Source: an uncultured Oscillospiraceae bacterium (GTDB taxonomy: Bacteria > Bacillota > Clostridia > Oscillospirales > Ruminococcaceae). From it: 64,000 bases of DNA. The position numbers were made by a program, and so were the translations under genes. Of the stretch, positions 1-7,647 are shown piece after piece (the stretch's first letter is position 1; the number at the start of each line of letters is the position of its first letter). The notes beneath the pieces were generated by a model. That model was not told the DNA's origin. It saw nothing but the letters and a program-made list of their open reading frames with translations, and did no database searches. The DNA lies in NCBI GenBank assembly GCA_934464775.1, contig CAKSKG010000012.1, positions 1 through 64,000 on the forward strand. The letters run 5' to 3'.

Positions 1-24
1 CCACAAAATCAATGCTTGCTAAAA
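1..24 (+). repeat. Left arm of 24-bp inverted repeat
   Basis: This stretch is the perfect reverse complement of 2736-2759 and may continue beyond the window edge. It is the outer part of the left end of the element. Confidence 0.85.
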
Positions 25-33
25 TCAAGCGTA

Positions 34-95
34 ATTCTCCCAAGTTGAATAGCTTTCCTATTCTCTCAGGTTGAAAAATATTCTCCAAAGTTGAA
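34..95 (+). repeat. Three 16-bp direct repeats at left end
   Basis: Copies start at 34, 60 and 80. Their consensus is ATTCTCYMARGTTGAA. A close inverted copy lies at 2710-2725, and two related palindromic 16-mers at 2662 and 2683. They are probably binding sites for an element-encoded protein. Confidence 0.7.
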
Positions 96-134
96 ACCCA
101 CGCAAACACGTCAATACAAACCGAATATCCACAT

Positions 135-179
135 AAAATGAAGCTTCAAAGGCTGATAAAACCTTTGGAGCTTCATTTT
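135..179. terminator. Bidirectional hairpin terminator
   Basis: An 18-base arm (135-152) pairs with 162-179 around a 9-base loop with one mismatch. It is flanked by A and T runs, so it could stop transcription in both directions. It lies before the iteron-like region. Confidence 0.7.
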
Positions 180-219
180 TTATGCCCAAATAAAGAAAGT
201 GACAGCATTTTCATAATTA

Positions 220-371
220 TGACATCAACGCTCATCGGCAAATGACATCAAAATCAAAGAAATGACACCTCTGTGACGTCAATTTTATGTCAAACAGACG
301 TCAAATGCAAAAATCGGAACTGATATATAATTGAAACCAGGATAAGGGAGGTCATTTCCGATGAAAATGAC
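220..371. promoter_or_regulatory. Iteron-like TGACRTCAA repeats, parC-like
   Basis: TGACATCAA or TGACGTCAA occurs at 220-228, 243-251 and 274-282. Partial copies sit near 263, 287 and 298, and an inverted pair (GTCATTT / AAATGAC) at 353-371. They lie directly upstream of the TnpW-like and ParM-like genes. ParM-type partition systems carry a repeated centromere site (parC) before parM, so a centromere or operator is a reasonable inference. No experimental equivalent is known to me. Confidence 0.4.
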
Positions 372-454
372 ACCATTATCCGCAAGATGCTCATTTTTGG
401 CCAAATGTGACTTTTAACGTATTTCATATATATGACGAAAAGCGGAGGTGCAAA

Positions 455-628
455 ATGCCGGAAAGATACAAACCCGATGAAGCTGCACATAGTGTTACTG
501 TCGGAAAAACAACTTTCGTGGTAAGCTCATTCACCGATACTCATGCAACCGTTACGGCGGAGGAGCTTATCATAAAAATGCTTAAATCAAAAGTCGCAGA
601 AGCGGCAAAGGAGGAAAAAATCGCATGA
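455..628 (+). CDS. TnpW-like transposon-encoded small protein
   Basis: A 57-residue protein whose central motif (GKTTFVVSSF, then a T/A-rich stretch and an ELIIKML segment) resembles the TnpW family of short proteins found on Clostridia mobile elements. Their function is not established. The ATG at 455 is chosen over the upstream in-frame ATG at 407 because GGAGG lies 6 bases before it. The stop overlaps the ATG of the ParM-like gene (ATGA), so the two are probably translationally coupled. It lies inside the mirrored-end element. Confidence 0.55.
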   Translation: MPERYKPDEAAHSVTVGKTTFVVSSFTDTHATVTAEELIIKMLKSKVAEAAKEEKIA

Positions 629-1338
629 TCCCTTACAACAATTCTATCATTGTTCCCGTAGATACTGGCTACGGGAATATCAAAAACTCACTGCACTCAT
701 TCCCCACGGGAATCGCAGTATACAAGACCAACCCTGCATTTGAGGGCAAGATACTTCATATCGGAGAAATGTATTACCGCATTGGTGAGGGTCACAAGGA
801 GTATATTCCCGACAAAACCGTTGACGAAGAATTTCGTCTGCTGACCATTGCAGCAATTTGCGATGAATGCAGAAACTGCGGATTTTATAAAGGAAACATC
901 TATCTTGCGGTGGGGTGTCCGACTGCAATGCTCACAGCTCAGCGTGAAAGCACGAGAGAGTATTTTATGATTAGTCCCAATATCGACTGCAAGTACAACA
1001 ATGTTCATTACCACCTCAACATTGTCGGATGCTTCGTTTATCCTCAGGGCTATGCTGCGGTCACGGATTATCTTCACAATATGACAGGTGTGAACATGGT
1101 GGTTGATATCGGAAACGGAACAGCAAATATTCTTCAGGTCAACAACAAAAAGCCAATTGAAGAAAAATGTGTTACCGAAAAGCTTGGCGTGAATCAGTAT
1201 ATGATAGCCGTGCAGAAAGCTGTAATGGCTGCATACGGCAAGAAAATTGATCCCGAAGTTGTCGAGCATTTCATCAGAACAGGCGATACCGATGCTCCCG
1301 ACAATTACAAAAACATTTTTCTTGAAGAAGCAGAAGAA
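625..1338 (+). pseudogene. ParM/StbA-like actin gene, 3' end lost
   Basis: The first ~238 codons encode an actin-like ATPase of the ParM/StbA plasmid-segregation type. The N-terminal phosphate-binding part reads VPVDTGYGNIK, and a second phosphate-loop segment reads VVDIGNGTANIL near residue 157. Such proteins polymerise and push plasmid copies apart. Here the frame runs straight into IS630-type transposase sequence at about residue 238, giving a 389-codon fused frame (625-1794), so the C-terminal actin subdomains are missing. The start is set by an AAAGGAGG site and the overlap with the upstream stop. It is presumably inactive in segregation, though the fused frame could drive transposase expression. 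Confidence 0.65.
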
Positions 1339-2350
1339 ATAAGAGCATATCGAGAGTGTGTTACAGATAAATATACTGACCGAAGATTATATGCGGTACA
1401 GCTACTCGGAGAAGGAATGAAGCCAAAGGACATAGCAGAAAAACTTGATGCAGACAAAAGGCAAATAAGCAGATGGGCAGCACAATTTTGCAACGGCGGA
1501 GGAATAAAAGGACTCATTCCCAAAGTTGGTGGAAGAATTCGTGAAAATATGAGCTTTGAAGAAGAAGCAACTCTTTTAGAACAATTTAAAGCAAAAGCAG
1601 AAAAAAATCAGCTTGTTGAAATAAGTGAAATAAAAGAAGTATATGACAAGGCTATAGGACATAAATCAGGTTCCGCTCAGATATATCGTGTTCTTCACCG
1701 TCACGGCTGGCGAAAAGTAATGCCAAGAAGCAAACACCCGCAAAAAGCAAGCAATGAGGCGATAGAAGCCTCAAAAAAATTAAAGCAAAAGTAGAAAGCG
1801 GATTTAGCGATTTAAATCGCAACAAATATGATAGGGTACGACTTATGTTTCAGGACGAGGCAGGCTTCGGCAGGATAAATAAACCGAAATATTGCTGGTG
1901 TGAAAAGGGTATAAGACCATCAGTGCCTTGTCATCATATAAGAGAATACAGATATGTATATGGTGCAGTTGAACCGCTTACAGGTGAAAGCTGTTTTGTT
2001 GTTATGCCATATTGCAATACCGAAAGTATGAACGTGTTTTTGGAAGAGTTATCGAATACATTTCCAAAAGATAAAATCATATTGGCGTGCGACGGAGCTG
2101 CTTGGCATAAATCAGGTTCATTAAGAATACCCGAAAATATTGAACTTGTTTTTATTCCGCCATATACGCCGGAAATGAATCCGATCGAGCAGATATGGAA
2201 AGAGATAAGAAAACGTGGTTTTAAAAATGAAGTGTTTCAATCACTTCAAAAGGTCGTTGACAGACTTTGTGATACTATCTGCTCATTGTCCAATGAAACC
2301 ATTAAAAGTATTACCGGGAGAGATTGGATTTTATCTATATGTTGATTGAA
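1339..2350 (+). mobile_element. IS630-family insertion sequence
   Basis: An insertion of about 1 kb lies within the ParM-like gene. It carries an N-terminal winged-helix/HTH half (frame 1, to 1794) and a DDE catalytic half (frame 0, to 2345). IS630 elements insert at TA dinucleotides; TA steps exist near both proposed borders. Exact ends are uncertain: the best common terminal sequence is a short AGATAAA match near 1365 and, inverted, near 2335. Boundaries are approximate to about 15 bases. Confidence 0.65.
1360..2345 (+). CDS. IS630 transposase, two frames joined by -1 frameshift
   Basis: The first half (frame ending at the TAG of 1792-1794) holds an HTH: DIAEKLDADKRQISRW. The second half is in the -1 frame, is open from about 1770 and contains the DDE triad: D in QDEAGFG, D in ACDGAAWHKSG and E in PEMNPIEQIW. 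The overlap contains seven A residues at 1773-1779, read in frame 0 as A-AAA-AAA, a classic -1 slippery heptamer. A fused full-length transposase is therefore likely made by programmed frameshifting. There is no ATG at the front of the first half inside the IS; translation probably enters from the ParM-like frame or a weak start, so 1360 is only an approximate start. Confidence 0.65.
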
Positions 2351-2649
2351 GATTAGTATTAAAAGACAAGCTGTATTCGGCTGAAACCATTGCAGAGCAG
2401 ACGGATAAGCAGCTTTCTAAGGCTCTTGCAGATAATGAAAATCTGCTTTCCGAAATATACCGCCTTAAAAGCGACCTATCTGAAAGAAGTAAGGAGATCA
2501 ACGAGCTTTCGGAAAAGTTTGAAACGGAACGCCACACCTCTGAACAGAAAATCTGTGAGCTTGAAAAACGATTGTCTGAAATGGTGGATGAAAATAAGAT
2601 TCTTACCGAAAAGTTGGATGCTGTACCAAAGATTTTTAGAAAAAGTTAG
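2350..2649 (+). pseudogene. Coiled-coil protein remnant
   Basis: An open stretch of ~98 codons without a start codon follows the IS, in the same frame as the ParM-like gene. It encodes a Glu/Lys/Leu-rich heptad pattern (for example ELSEKFETER and ICELEKRLSEM), predicted to be a long coiled coil, and ends in IFRKS. It is probably the 3' end of a gene that lost its 5' part when the IS or a linked deletion arrived. I do not recognise the family; a tail of a mobilisation or partition protein is possible. Confidence 0.4.
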
Positions 2650-2661
2650 TAAGTTTTCGCT

Positions 2662-2725
2662 ATTCTCTGTGGGAGAAAGGATATTCTCACCGGGAGAAAA
2701 TCAAGTCCTTTCAACTACGGAGAAT
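2662..2725 (-). repeat. Three 16-bp motif copies at right end
   Basis: Copies are at 2662-2677, 2683-2698 and 2710-2725. The last is an inverted copy of the left-end motif. The first two are palindromic (TTCTC, four bases, GGAGAA). Together they mirror the left end. Confidence 0.65.
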
Positions 2726-2735
2726 TAAAGGTAGG

Positions 2736-2759
2736 TTTTAGCAAGCATTGATTTTGTGG
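2736..2759 (-). repeat. Right arm of 24-bp inverted repeat
   Basis: Perfect reverse complement of bases 1-24. It lies just before the MobC-like gene. Confidence 0.85.
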
Positions 2760-2788
2760 GGACAAAATCCCATAGCGAAAGGAGCTTT

Positions 2789-2965
2789 ATGAACAGAGAT
2801 AACTTTATAAAAATAAGGGTGTCGGCAGATGAACTGTCGGCTATAAAGAAAAAAGCCGCCGATTCCGATATGACAGTCAGCAATTTTCTCCGTGATATGG
2901 CTTTAAACGGCAAGGTCATTCTGTATGACACAGAAAATATTTATCGTTTCAATCACGAAGGATGA
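2789..2965 (+). pseudogene. MobC-like relaxosome protein, truncated
   Basis: 58 codons matching the N-terminal ribbon-helix-helix part of MobC-type mobilisation proteins (IKIRVSADELSAIKKKA, then a segment around VSNFLRDMALNGKVI). MobC binds near oriT and helps the relaxase nick plasmid DNA; intact family members are usually over 100 residues. The start follows AAAGGAG by 5 bases. The reading frame ends inside the first, broken CRISPR repeat (2947-2966), so the gene is cut at the array border. It was presumably once followed by a relaxase gene that is no longer here. Confidence 0.6.
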
Positions 2966-4935
2966 CGCAGTAAAGCAGGGTTACATTTTTTTAAAACGGG
3001 ATTTCAATCCACATCCTTCACGCGAAGGATGACATTGTTTTTCACAAAATGCGATTTCAGTGTGCGATTTCAATCCACATCCTTCATACGAAGGATGACT
3101 ATTATATCATAGTTGGCAAGTCCTGTCAATGTTATTTCAATCCACATCCTTCACACGAAGGATGACCCGCAAGCTGGGTGATGTTACATACGCAGAGGTA
3201 TTTCAATCCACATCCTTCATACGAAGGATGACGGTTTTAATACCGCTGTTCCTGATAATGCTTTCGATTTCAATCCACATCCTTCATACGAAGGATGACG
3301 ATCTCGACTAAAAAATCTAACAAAAAATCCCATATTTCAATCCACATCCTTCATACGAAGGATGACCTGTTTTTATCATCTGCATTTTCTTTGAAAAGAT
3401 TTCAATCCACATCCTTCATACGAAGGATGACCTTGTCTAAAACAATGCCAATAATCATCTGACCATTTCAATCCACATCCTTCATACGAAGGATGACGTT
3501 GGTAGCAACCTTGCAGGCGGGATATTTTTCATATTTCAATCCACATCCTTCATACGAAGGATGACTCATCGTCTGATGCATTAGGCGTAAGCGCCTTGAA
3601 TTTCAATCCACATCCTTCATACGAAGGATGACCGGCGTGATACAGTGAGCACCACGCCGCCGAGCCATTTCAATCCACATCCTTCATACGAAGGATGACA
3701 CAATAAAGTCAAACATGGTGAATCTCCTTTCCATTTCAATCCACATCCTTCATACGAAGGATGACGTGTTCGTGTCGGTTTCGTCTGATACTGACACAAT
3801 ATTTCAATCCACATCCTTCATACGAAGGATGACGGTTGTTAATCTCGTTAAGGGTAAGAGACTTCCATTTCAATCCACATCCTTCATACGAAGGATGACA
3901 CAATAATACCAATAACCTTTTGACCAAATTCAATTTCAATCCACATCCTTCATACGAAGGATGACGCGTTATACGATTTTCTTTTGGGTATAAGCAGAAT
4001 TTCAATCCACATCCTTCATACGAAGGATGACGACAGATTTGTGGTTACGGGTGTCCGCTGGTCGATTTCAATCCACATCCTTCATACGAAGGATGACGTT
4101 GTGGACAAGTGGATATCCCCTGCATGGAAAATTTCAATCCACATCCTTCATACGAAGGATGACAAAGAACTGTTGATGCGTTAAAAAGGCTTGTCAATTT
4201 CAATCCACATCCTTCATACGAAGGATGACGGTATATTTCACACTCCGCAACACCAAGTTCGGATTTCAATCCACATCCTTCATACGAAGGATGACCTATA
4301 TATGATGCTTTCCTCTACTTGCTTTTCGATTTCAATCCACATCCTTCATACGAAGGATGACGTGCGCGGGAAATATTCGTTGATACAGACTGCGACATTT
4401 CAATCCACATCCTTCATACGAAGGATGACGTCCAACCGTTAAAATATTTCAGTTCGATTATCTATTTCAATCCACATCCTTCATACGAAGGATGACTGTA
4501 AACCTTGACACGGCGAATAATTCCGACGCATTTCAATCCACATCCTTCATACGAAGGATGACGTGTTACGCGATACATTCGGTTTTGAAATCAACATTTC
4601 AATCCACATCCTTCATACGAAGGATGACTATGAAAAGGAGGTCAAATTGTGTCAACAATGTATATTTCAATCCACATCCTTCATACGAAGGATGACAATA
4701 ATCATAAACGTTGCGGTAGATGCCTTATGATTTCAATCCACATCCTTCATACGAAGGATGACAAGGAGGACAACACATGGCCGCAAAACCAAACATATTT
4801 CAATCCACATCCTTCATACGAAGGATGACATAAACATAAAAACAGAAACGGGGTGATAAAATATTTCAATCCACATCCTTCATACGAAGGATGACAGCAA
4901 AAACAACCAATCCGCCCCAAATACTCCTGCATTTC
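2947..4935 (-). CRISPR. Type I-C-like CRISPR array, 29 full repeats
   Basis: Full 33-bp repeats start at 3001, 3067, 3134, 3200, 3267, 3334, 3399, 3465, 3533, 3600, 3667, 3733, 3801, 3867, 3933, 3999, 4065, 4131, 4197, 4263, 4329, 4397, 4464, 4530, 4596, 4664, 4730, 4797 and 4863. Spacers are 32-35 bases. On the minus strand the repeat starts GTC, has a 7-bp stem ATCCTTC/GAAGGAT with a GTAT loop, and ends GTGGATTGAAAT, the hallmark of type I-C repeats; the crRNA sense is therefore minus, with the trailer at the left. Two left-hand repeats differ only in the loop (3001: GCGT; 3134: GTGT). The leftmost repeat (2947-2966) lacks 12 internal bases. On the right a 35-base spacer-length stretch is followed by only ATTTC (4931-4935). 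No cas genes are in the window. Confidence 0.95.
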
Positions 4936-5277
4936 TTGTGCGGATATACCTGTTTCTGCGAAAAAATCATGTCATAATCCAAAAGTGTCACAATAAACAC
5001 GTCCAAAATCCGGTGCGAACCTGCCGTGGATATCACAACAGCTTCCGCTTCGCACCAATGATTCCCGCAGCTCTGTTCCGCAATCTGCCTCAGCCATGCC
5101 GACGCTTTTGCGTGTGGCTTATCTCTTATAAAATATTATACCACAATGACATGATTTTTGCAATAGCTTATCCGAATAAATTATGCGATTTATCGGCCGC
5201 TATCGCTATTGCCCGAAAGCACAAAAATACGGCCGCAAAAACTGCAAAGCCGTATTTCCAAATCATATTTTATGTTC
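4936..5277 (-). promoter_or_regulatory. Leader-side flank of the array with promoter
   Basis: This non-coding 340-base stretch lies on the leader side of the array. A minus-strand promoter facing the array has -35 TTGCAA at 5158-5163, a 17-base spacer and -10 TATAAT at 5135-5140. Transcription would start near 5128 and reach the first repeat after about 230 bases. The sequence next to the array is not the AT-rich leader usual for type I-C. Nothing else is evident apart from the terminator hairpin at 5221-5257. Confidence 0.45.
5221..5257 (-). terminator. Terminator after the 5278 gene
   Basis: Inverted repeat AAATACGGC / GCCGTATTT (5225-5233 with 5249-5257), followed on the minus strand by a run of T. 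Confidence 0.75.
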
Positions 5278-5877
5278 TCAGTTCGTAATACCGAGACTTT
5301 CATTTGCGCCCAGCGATTCATCTTCTGTCATATCGGCAATACACTGCGCAATGGCTGACCTGTCCACATTGCGGTGAGCAGGCTGCTCCTTCTCGGTGGT
5401 CAGACAATACTTTTCATTGTCACCGCCCTGTATCCCTGGACAGCGAAGCAGTGATGTCACCGCTCTGCTTTCGGCAATAAGATCAGCCGCCTTGATATAT
5501 TCGGGACGCTTCTTTGCATACATATTCAGCATTATGCCCCTCGGTCCTGTTATTTCATGGTGGATACCCATGCCCGTTATCCAGATTATCCTCTTTACAG
5601 ATGTAACTTTCAATGCTGAAACAATATTCTTCGCCATAGTCAGCACATCGCCCTCAAGTGAGCATACAAGTATATCCTGACCCTCCATAGCTTTTTTCAC
5701 ATCGGCTTCATTAAGCGCATCTCCGCACACCACATTCACACCCGTGATATCCATATCTTCGAATTTTTTCGGGCCACGGACAAATGCCGTAAGCCGAATA
5801 TCATCAGATCTCATAAGCCTGCGTGTTATATATTTTCCCGTATGTCCCGCTGCTCCGAAAACAACTGCATTTTTCAT
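5278..5877 (-). CDS. NAD(P)H-binding atypical SDR protein
   Basis: A 199-residue protein with an N-terminal Rossmann nucleotide-binding loop (VVFGAAGHTGKYITRRL, residues ~4-20) and the IIWITGMGI core strand of the NAD(P)-binding, NmrA/YwnB-like atypical SDR family. Members act as redox sensors or reductases, and the substrate cannot be read from sequence. The start at 5877 follows AAAGGATAA; an ATG 9 codons upstream is less well placed. It sits downstream of the decayed SDR gene, separated by ~20 bases, and ends at a terminator next to the CRISPR flank. Confidence 0.7.
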   Translation of the reverse strand: MKNAVVFGAAGHTGKYITRRLMRSDDIRLTAFVRGPKKFEDMDITGVNVVCGDALNEADVKKAMEGQDILVCSLEGDVLTMAKNIVSALKVTSVKRIIWITGMGIHHEITGPRGIMLNMYAKKRPEYIKAADLIAESRAVTSLLRCPGIQGGDNEKYCLTTEKEQPAHRNVDRSAIAQCIADMTEDESLGANESLGITN

Positions 5878-5896
5878 GTTATTTATCCTTTCTTTA

Positions 5897-6497
5897 TCAT
5901 GCAAGCTTATAGCCGCCGTCTATTTTTATGACCTCGCTGTTGATGAATTCCGCATCATCACCTGCAAGAAATATCACAAGCTTTGCAACCTCCTCGGGCT
6001 TGGCAAATCTTTTCTTGCATATCCTGCCCAGCTGATAATCTATCAGCTCCTGCGGCAGATCCTTGTTCATATCTGTATCTACCCAGCCCGGAGCAACACA
6101 ATTAACATTGACATAAGGCTGAAGCTCAAATGCAAAATTCTTTGTCATATTTATAAGCGCCGCCTTGCTTGCGTCATACTCCATGCTCGGCGCATTATAT
6201 GTGTATATCGCATCAATTGAAGCAATGTTAATTATCTTTCCGTATTTATTCTTCACCATTTCCGCACCCAGTATCTGACTAAGCAGAAACGGTGCAATAA
6301 GATTTGTTTTCAAGGATATATCCCAGTCGGAAACAGTCTTGTGAGCAGCCTCACTGTACAGCGCAATGCCTGCATTATTTACAAGCACATCAACTTTTCC
6401 GAAACGAGCCAATGATTTCTCTGCCGGCTCTCTCACATCTTTCTCCTGCTTTTCCGATACCTCGGCTTGAACCTGTTACCGGTGCAGTTCGTTTCAT
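5897..6497 (-). pseudogene. SDR oxidoreductase (FabG-like), internally deleted
   Basis: A good ribosome site and ATG at 6497 open a frame encoding MKRTAPVTGSSRGIGKA, the SDR cofactor-binding motif. The frame then changes, and about 40 residues usual between this motif and the NNAG motif are missing. From 6436 (GTG) to 5897 the remaining domain is intact: NNAG, catalytic S...YxxxK (SIDAIYTYNAPSMEYDASK), and a C-terminus ending in GGYKLA. Typical FabG-like SDRs are ~245 residues; this looks like a deletion plus frameshift. The C-terminal piece (179 codons) could still be translated but lacks the Rossmann front. Confidence 0.75.
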
Positions 6498-6516
6498 GAT
6501 AAACACTCCTTTTCAC

Positions 6517-6927
6517 TTATTTAATCTCGGGTATATTTTGCCCCGAAGCTTTCCACATATTACGGTACTTTATAAAATAAAAAATACTCATAGCCAAGCT
6601 CAGCACCTCGCCCACGGTAATAGATATCCACACACCGTTCATTCCGAAAAGATTCGGCAGCACAAGAACAGGAATTACCATAAAAATAACGGTTCGGCAG
6701 AATGACAGCACCGCCGATGTTTTTCCGTCGTCGGAGCCGAGAAAACGGCAGAGCGGATCCAGAAAAATAAAGCTTATTATCGTAAGCACCACGCCGAAAA
6801 TAAACGCAGCCGCCATAAGCAAAGAAAAATCCTTCCTTGCCTCCTGATGCTTACCCTCGCCTATTTTTCGTGCTACCAGTGCATTTCCGCCTGTTCCGAA
6901 CAAATACACCCAAAAAAATTTCTCCAT
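6517..6927 (-). pseudogene. MATE efflux transporter remnant
   Basis: 136 codons. The first part (GTGGNALVARKIGEGKHQEA) is the conserved N-lobe motif of MATE multidrug transporters. It jumps after residue ~67 to the extreme C-terminal segment (NLFGMNGVWISITVGEVLSL). Full MATE proteins have ~450 residues and 12 membrane helices, so some 300 residues are missing, apparently both the beginning and the middle. It is transcribed away from the TetR gene across the shared palindrome, suggesting that TetR once controlled it. Confidence 0.7.
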
Positions 6928-6931
6928 GCCC

Positions 6932-6992
6932 TTGACAAAATAAATTTGCCATGTTATAATTACACTGTAATCAATTACAGTGTAATTATAAC
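6932..6992 (+). promoter_or_regulatory. tetR promoter with 19-bp-arm palindromic operator
   Basis: -35 TTGACA (6932-6937), a 17-base spacer and -10 TATAAT (6955-6960). A perfect inverted repeat with 19-base arms (6953-6971 and 6974-6992) around a CA centre starts over the -10 box. This suits autorepression by the TetR protein encoded just downstream, and control of the divergent MATE remnant. Confidence 0.85.
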
Positions 6993-7008
6993 AATACGAG
7001 GTGAATAT

Positions 7009-7647
7009 ATGGCATTGCGTGACCATTCGCTGGACAGCAAGATCACTGCCGCCGCCCTTGAAGAATTTTCCGATAAGGGCTATATGGGAGCGTCGCTCCG
7101 AAAAATTGCGGAACGTTCGGGAGCGACCGTCGGCGCTATACAGACAAGATACAAGTCAAAGGACGAACTGTTTGCAAGCCTGCTCCAACCGTTATTGTCC
7201 GATATCGAAACGGCTTTTCGGAATATACGGTCGGATTATTATTCCGATAACGGCGGAAATATCATGGCGCAGCTGAAAAATTCAATGCTGCATGAATCCC
7301 GAACGATACTTCATCTGATCTTTGACCATTATGAAGAAGCCGTACTGCTTCTGTACCGCAGTGCAGGCAGCAGTCTTGAGCATTATTTTGATATGCTGGT
7401 GGAAAACAAGATCAGGGAAAGCATACTGTTTTTTAACAATGCAGGATATGCGGGAACAGATGAAAAGCTGCTGGGACTGCTGATCTCAATGCAGTTCGAC
7501 AGCTACCGCAGGATCGTTATTGACTGTCCCGACCGTCAGACTGCGGAAAAATATATGCAGTCGCTTATGACTTATCATTTCGGCGGCTGGGAGGCACTCT
7601 TTGACGCCGATAAAAAAACGCAGGAGAATATCAGCAATGAAATATAA
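7009..7647 (+). CDS. TetR/AcrR-family regulator
   Basis: A 212-residue protein with the TetR N-terminal DNA-binding domain (residues ~8-55: ITAAALEEFSDKGYMGASLR, then KIAERSGATVGAIQTRYKSK) and an all-helical, ligand-binding-type C-terminus. It probably represses its own promoter through the palindrome at 6953-6992. The start at 7009 has a GAGGTG site 6 bases before it; longer in-frame starts would lie within the operator. The 3' end overlaps the next gene by 11 bases, so the two are co-transcribed and the hydrolase-like gene is likely part of its regulon. Confidence 0.85.
   Translation: MALRDHSLDSKITAAALEEFSDKGYMGASLRKIAERSGATVGAIQTRYKSKDELFASLLQPLLSDIETAFRNIRSDYYSDNGGNIMAQLKNSMLHESRTILHLIFDHYEEAVLLLYRSAGSSLEHYFDMLVENKIRESILFFNNAGYAGTDEKLLGLLISMQFDSYRRIVIDCPDRQTAEKYMQSLMTYHFGGWEALFDADKKTQENISNEI

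Larger units (their letters stand above)
1..2759. mobile_element. Small element framed by mirrored ends
   Basis: Bases 1-24 are a perfect reverse complement of 2736-2759. Inside each end sit three copies of a 16-bp motif of the form ATTCTC(6N)TTGAA or ATTCTC(4N)GGAGAA: at 34-49, 60-75 and 80-95 on the left, and at 2662-2677, 2683-2698 and 2710-2725 on the right. Between them are a TnpW-like gene, an interrupted ParM-like gene and a coiled-coil remnant. The layout looks like transposon or replicon ends with repeated protein-binding sites. The repeat starts at base 1, so the left border may extend outside the window, or the window edge may be a contig edge. No transposase other than the IS630 one is inside. 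Confidence 0.5.

Noticed and set aside
3129..4932. Many overlapping open frames with repeated SIHILHTKDD or HPSYEGCGLK peptides
   Set aside because: They are translations of the CRISPR repeat and its spacers, not proteins.
5744..6220. A 158-codon plus-strand frame
   Set aside because: Shadow of the NAD(P)-binding gene and the SDR pseudogene.
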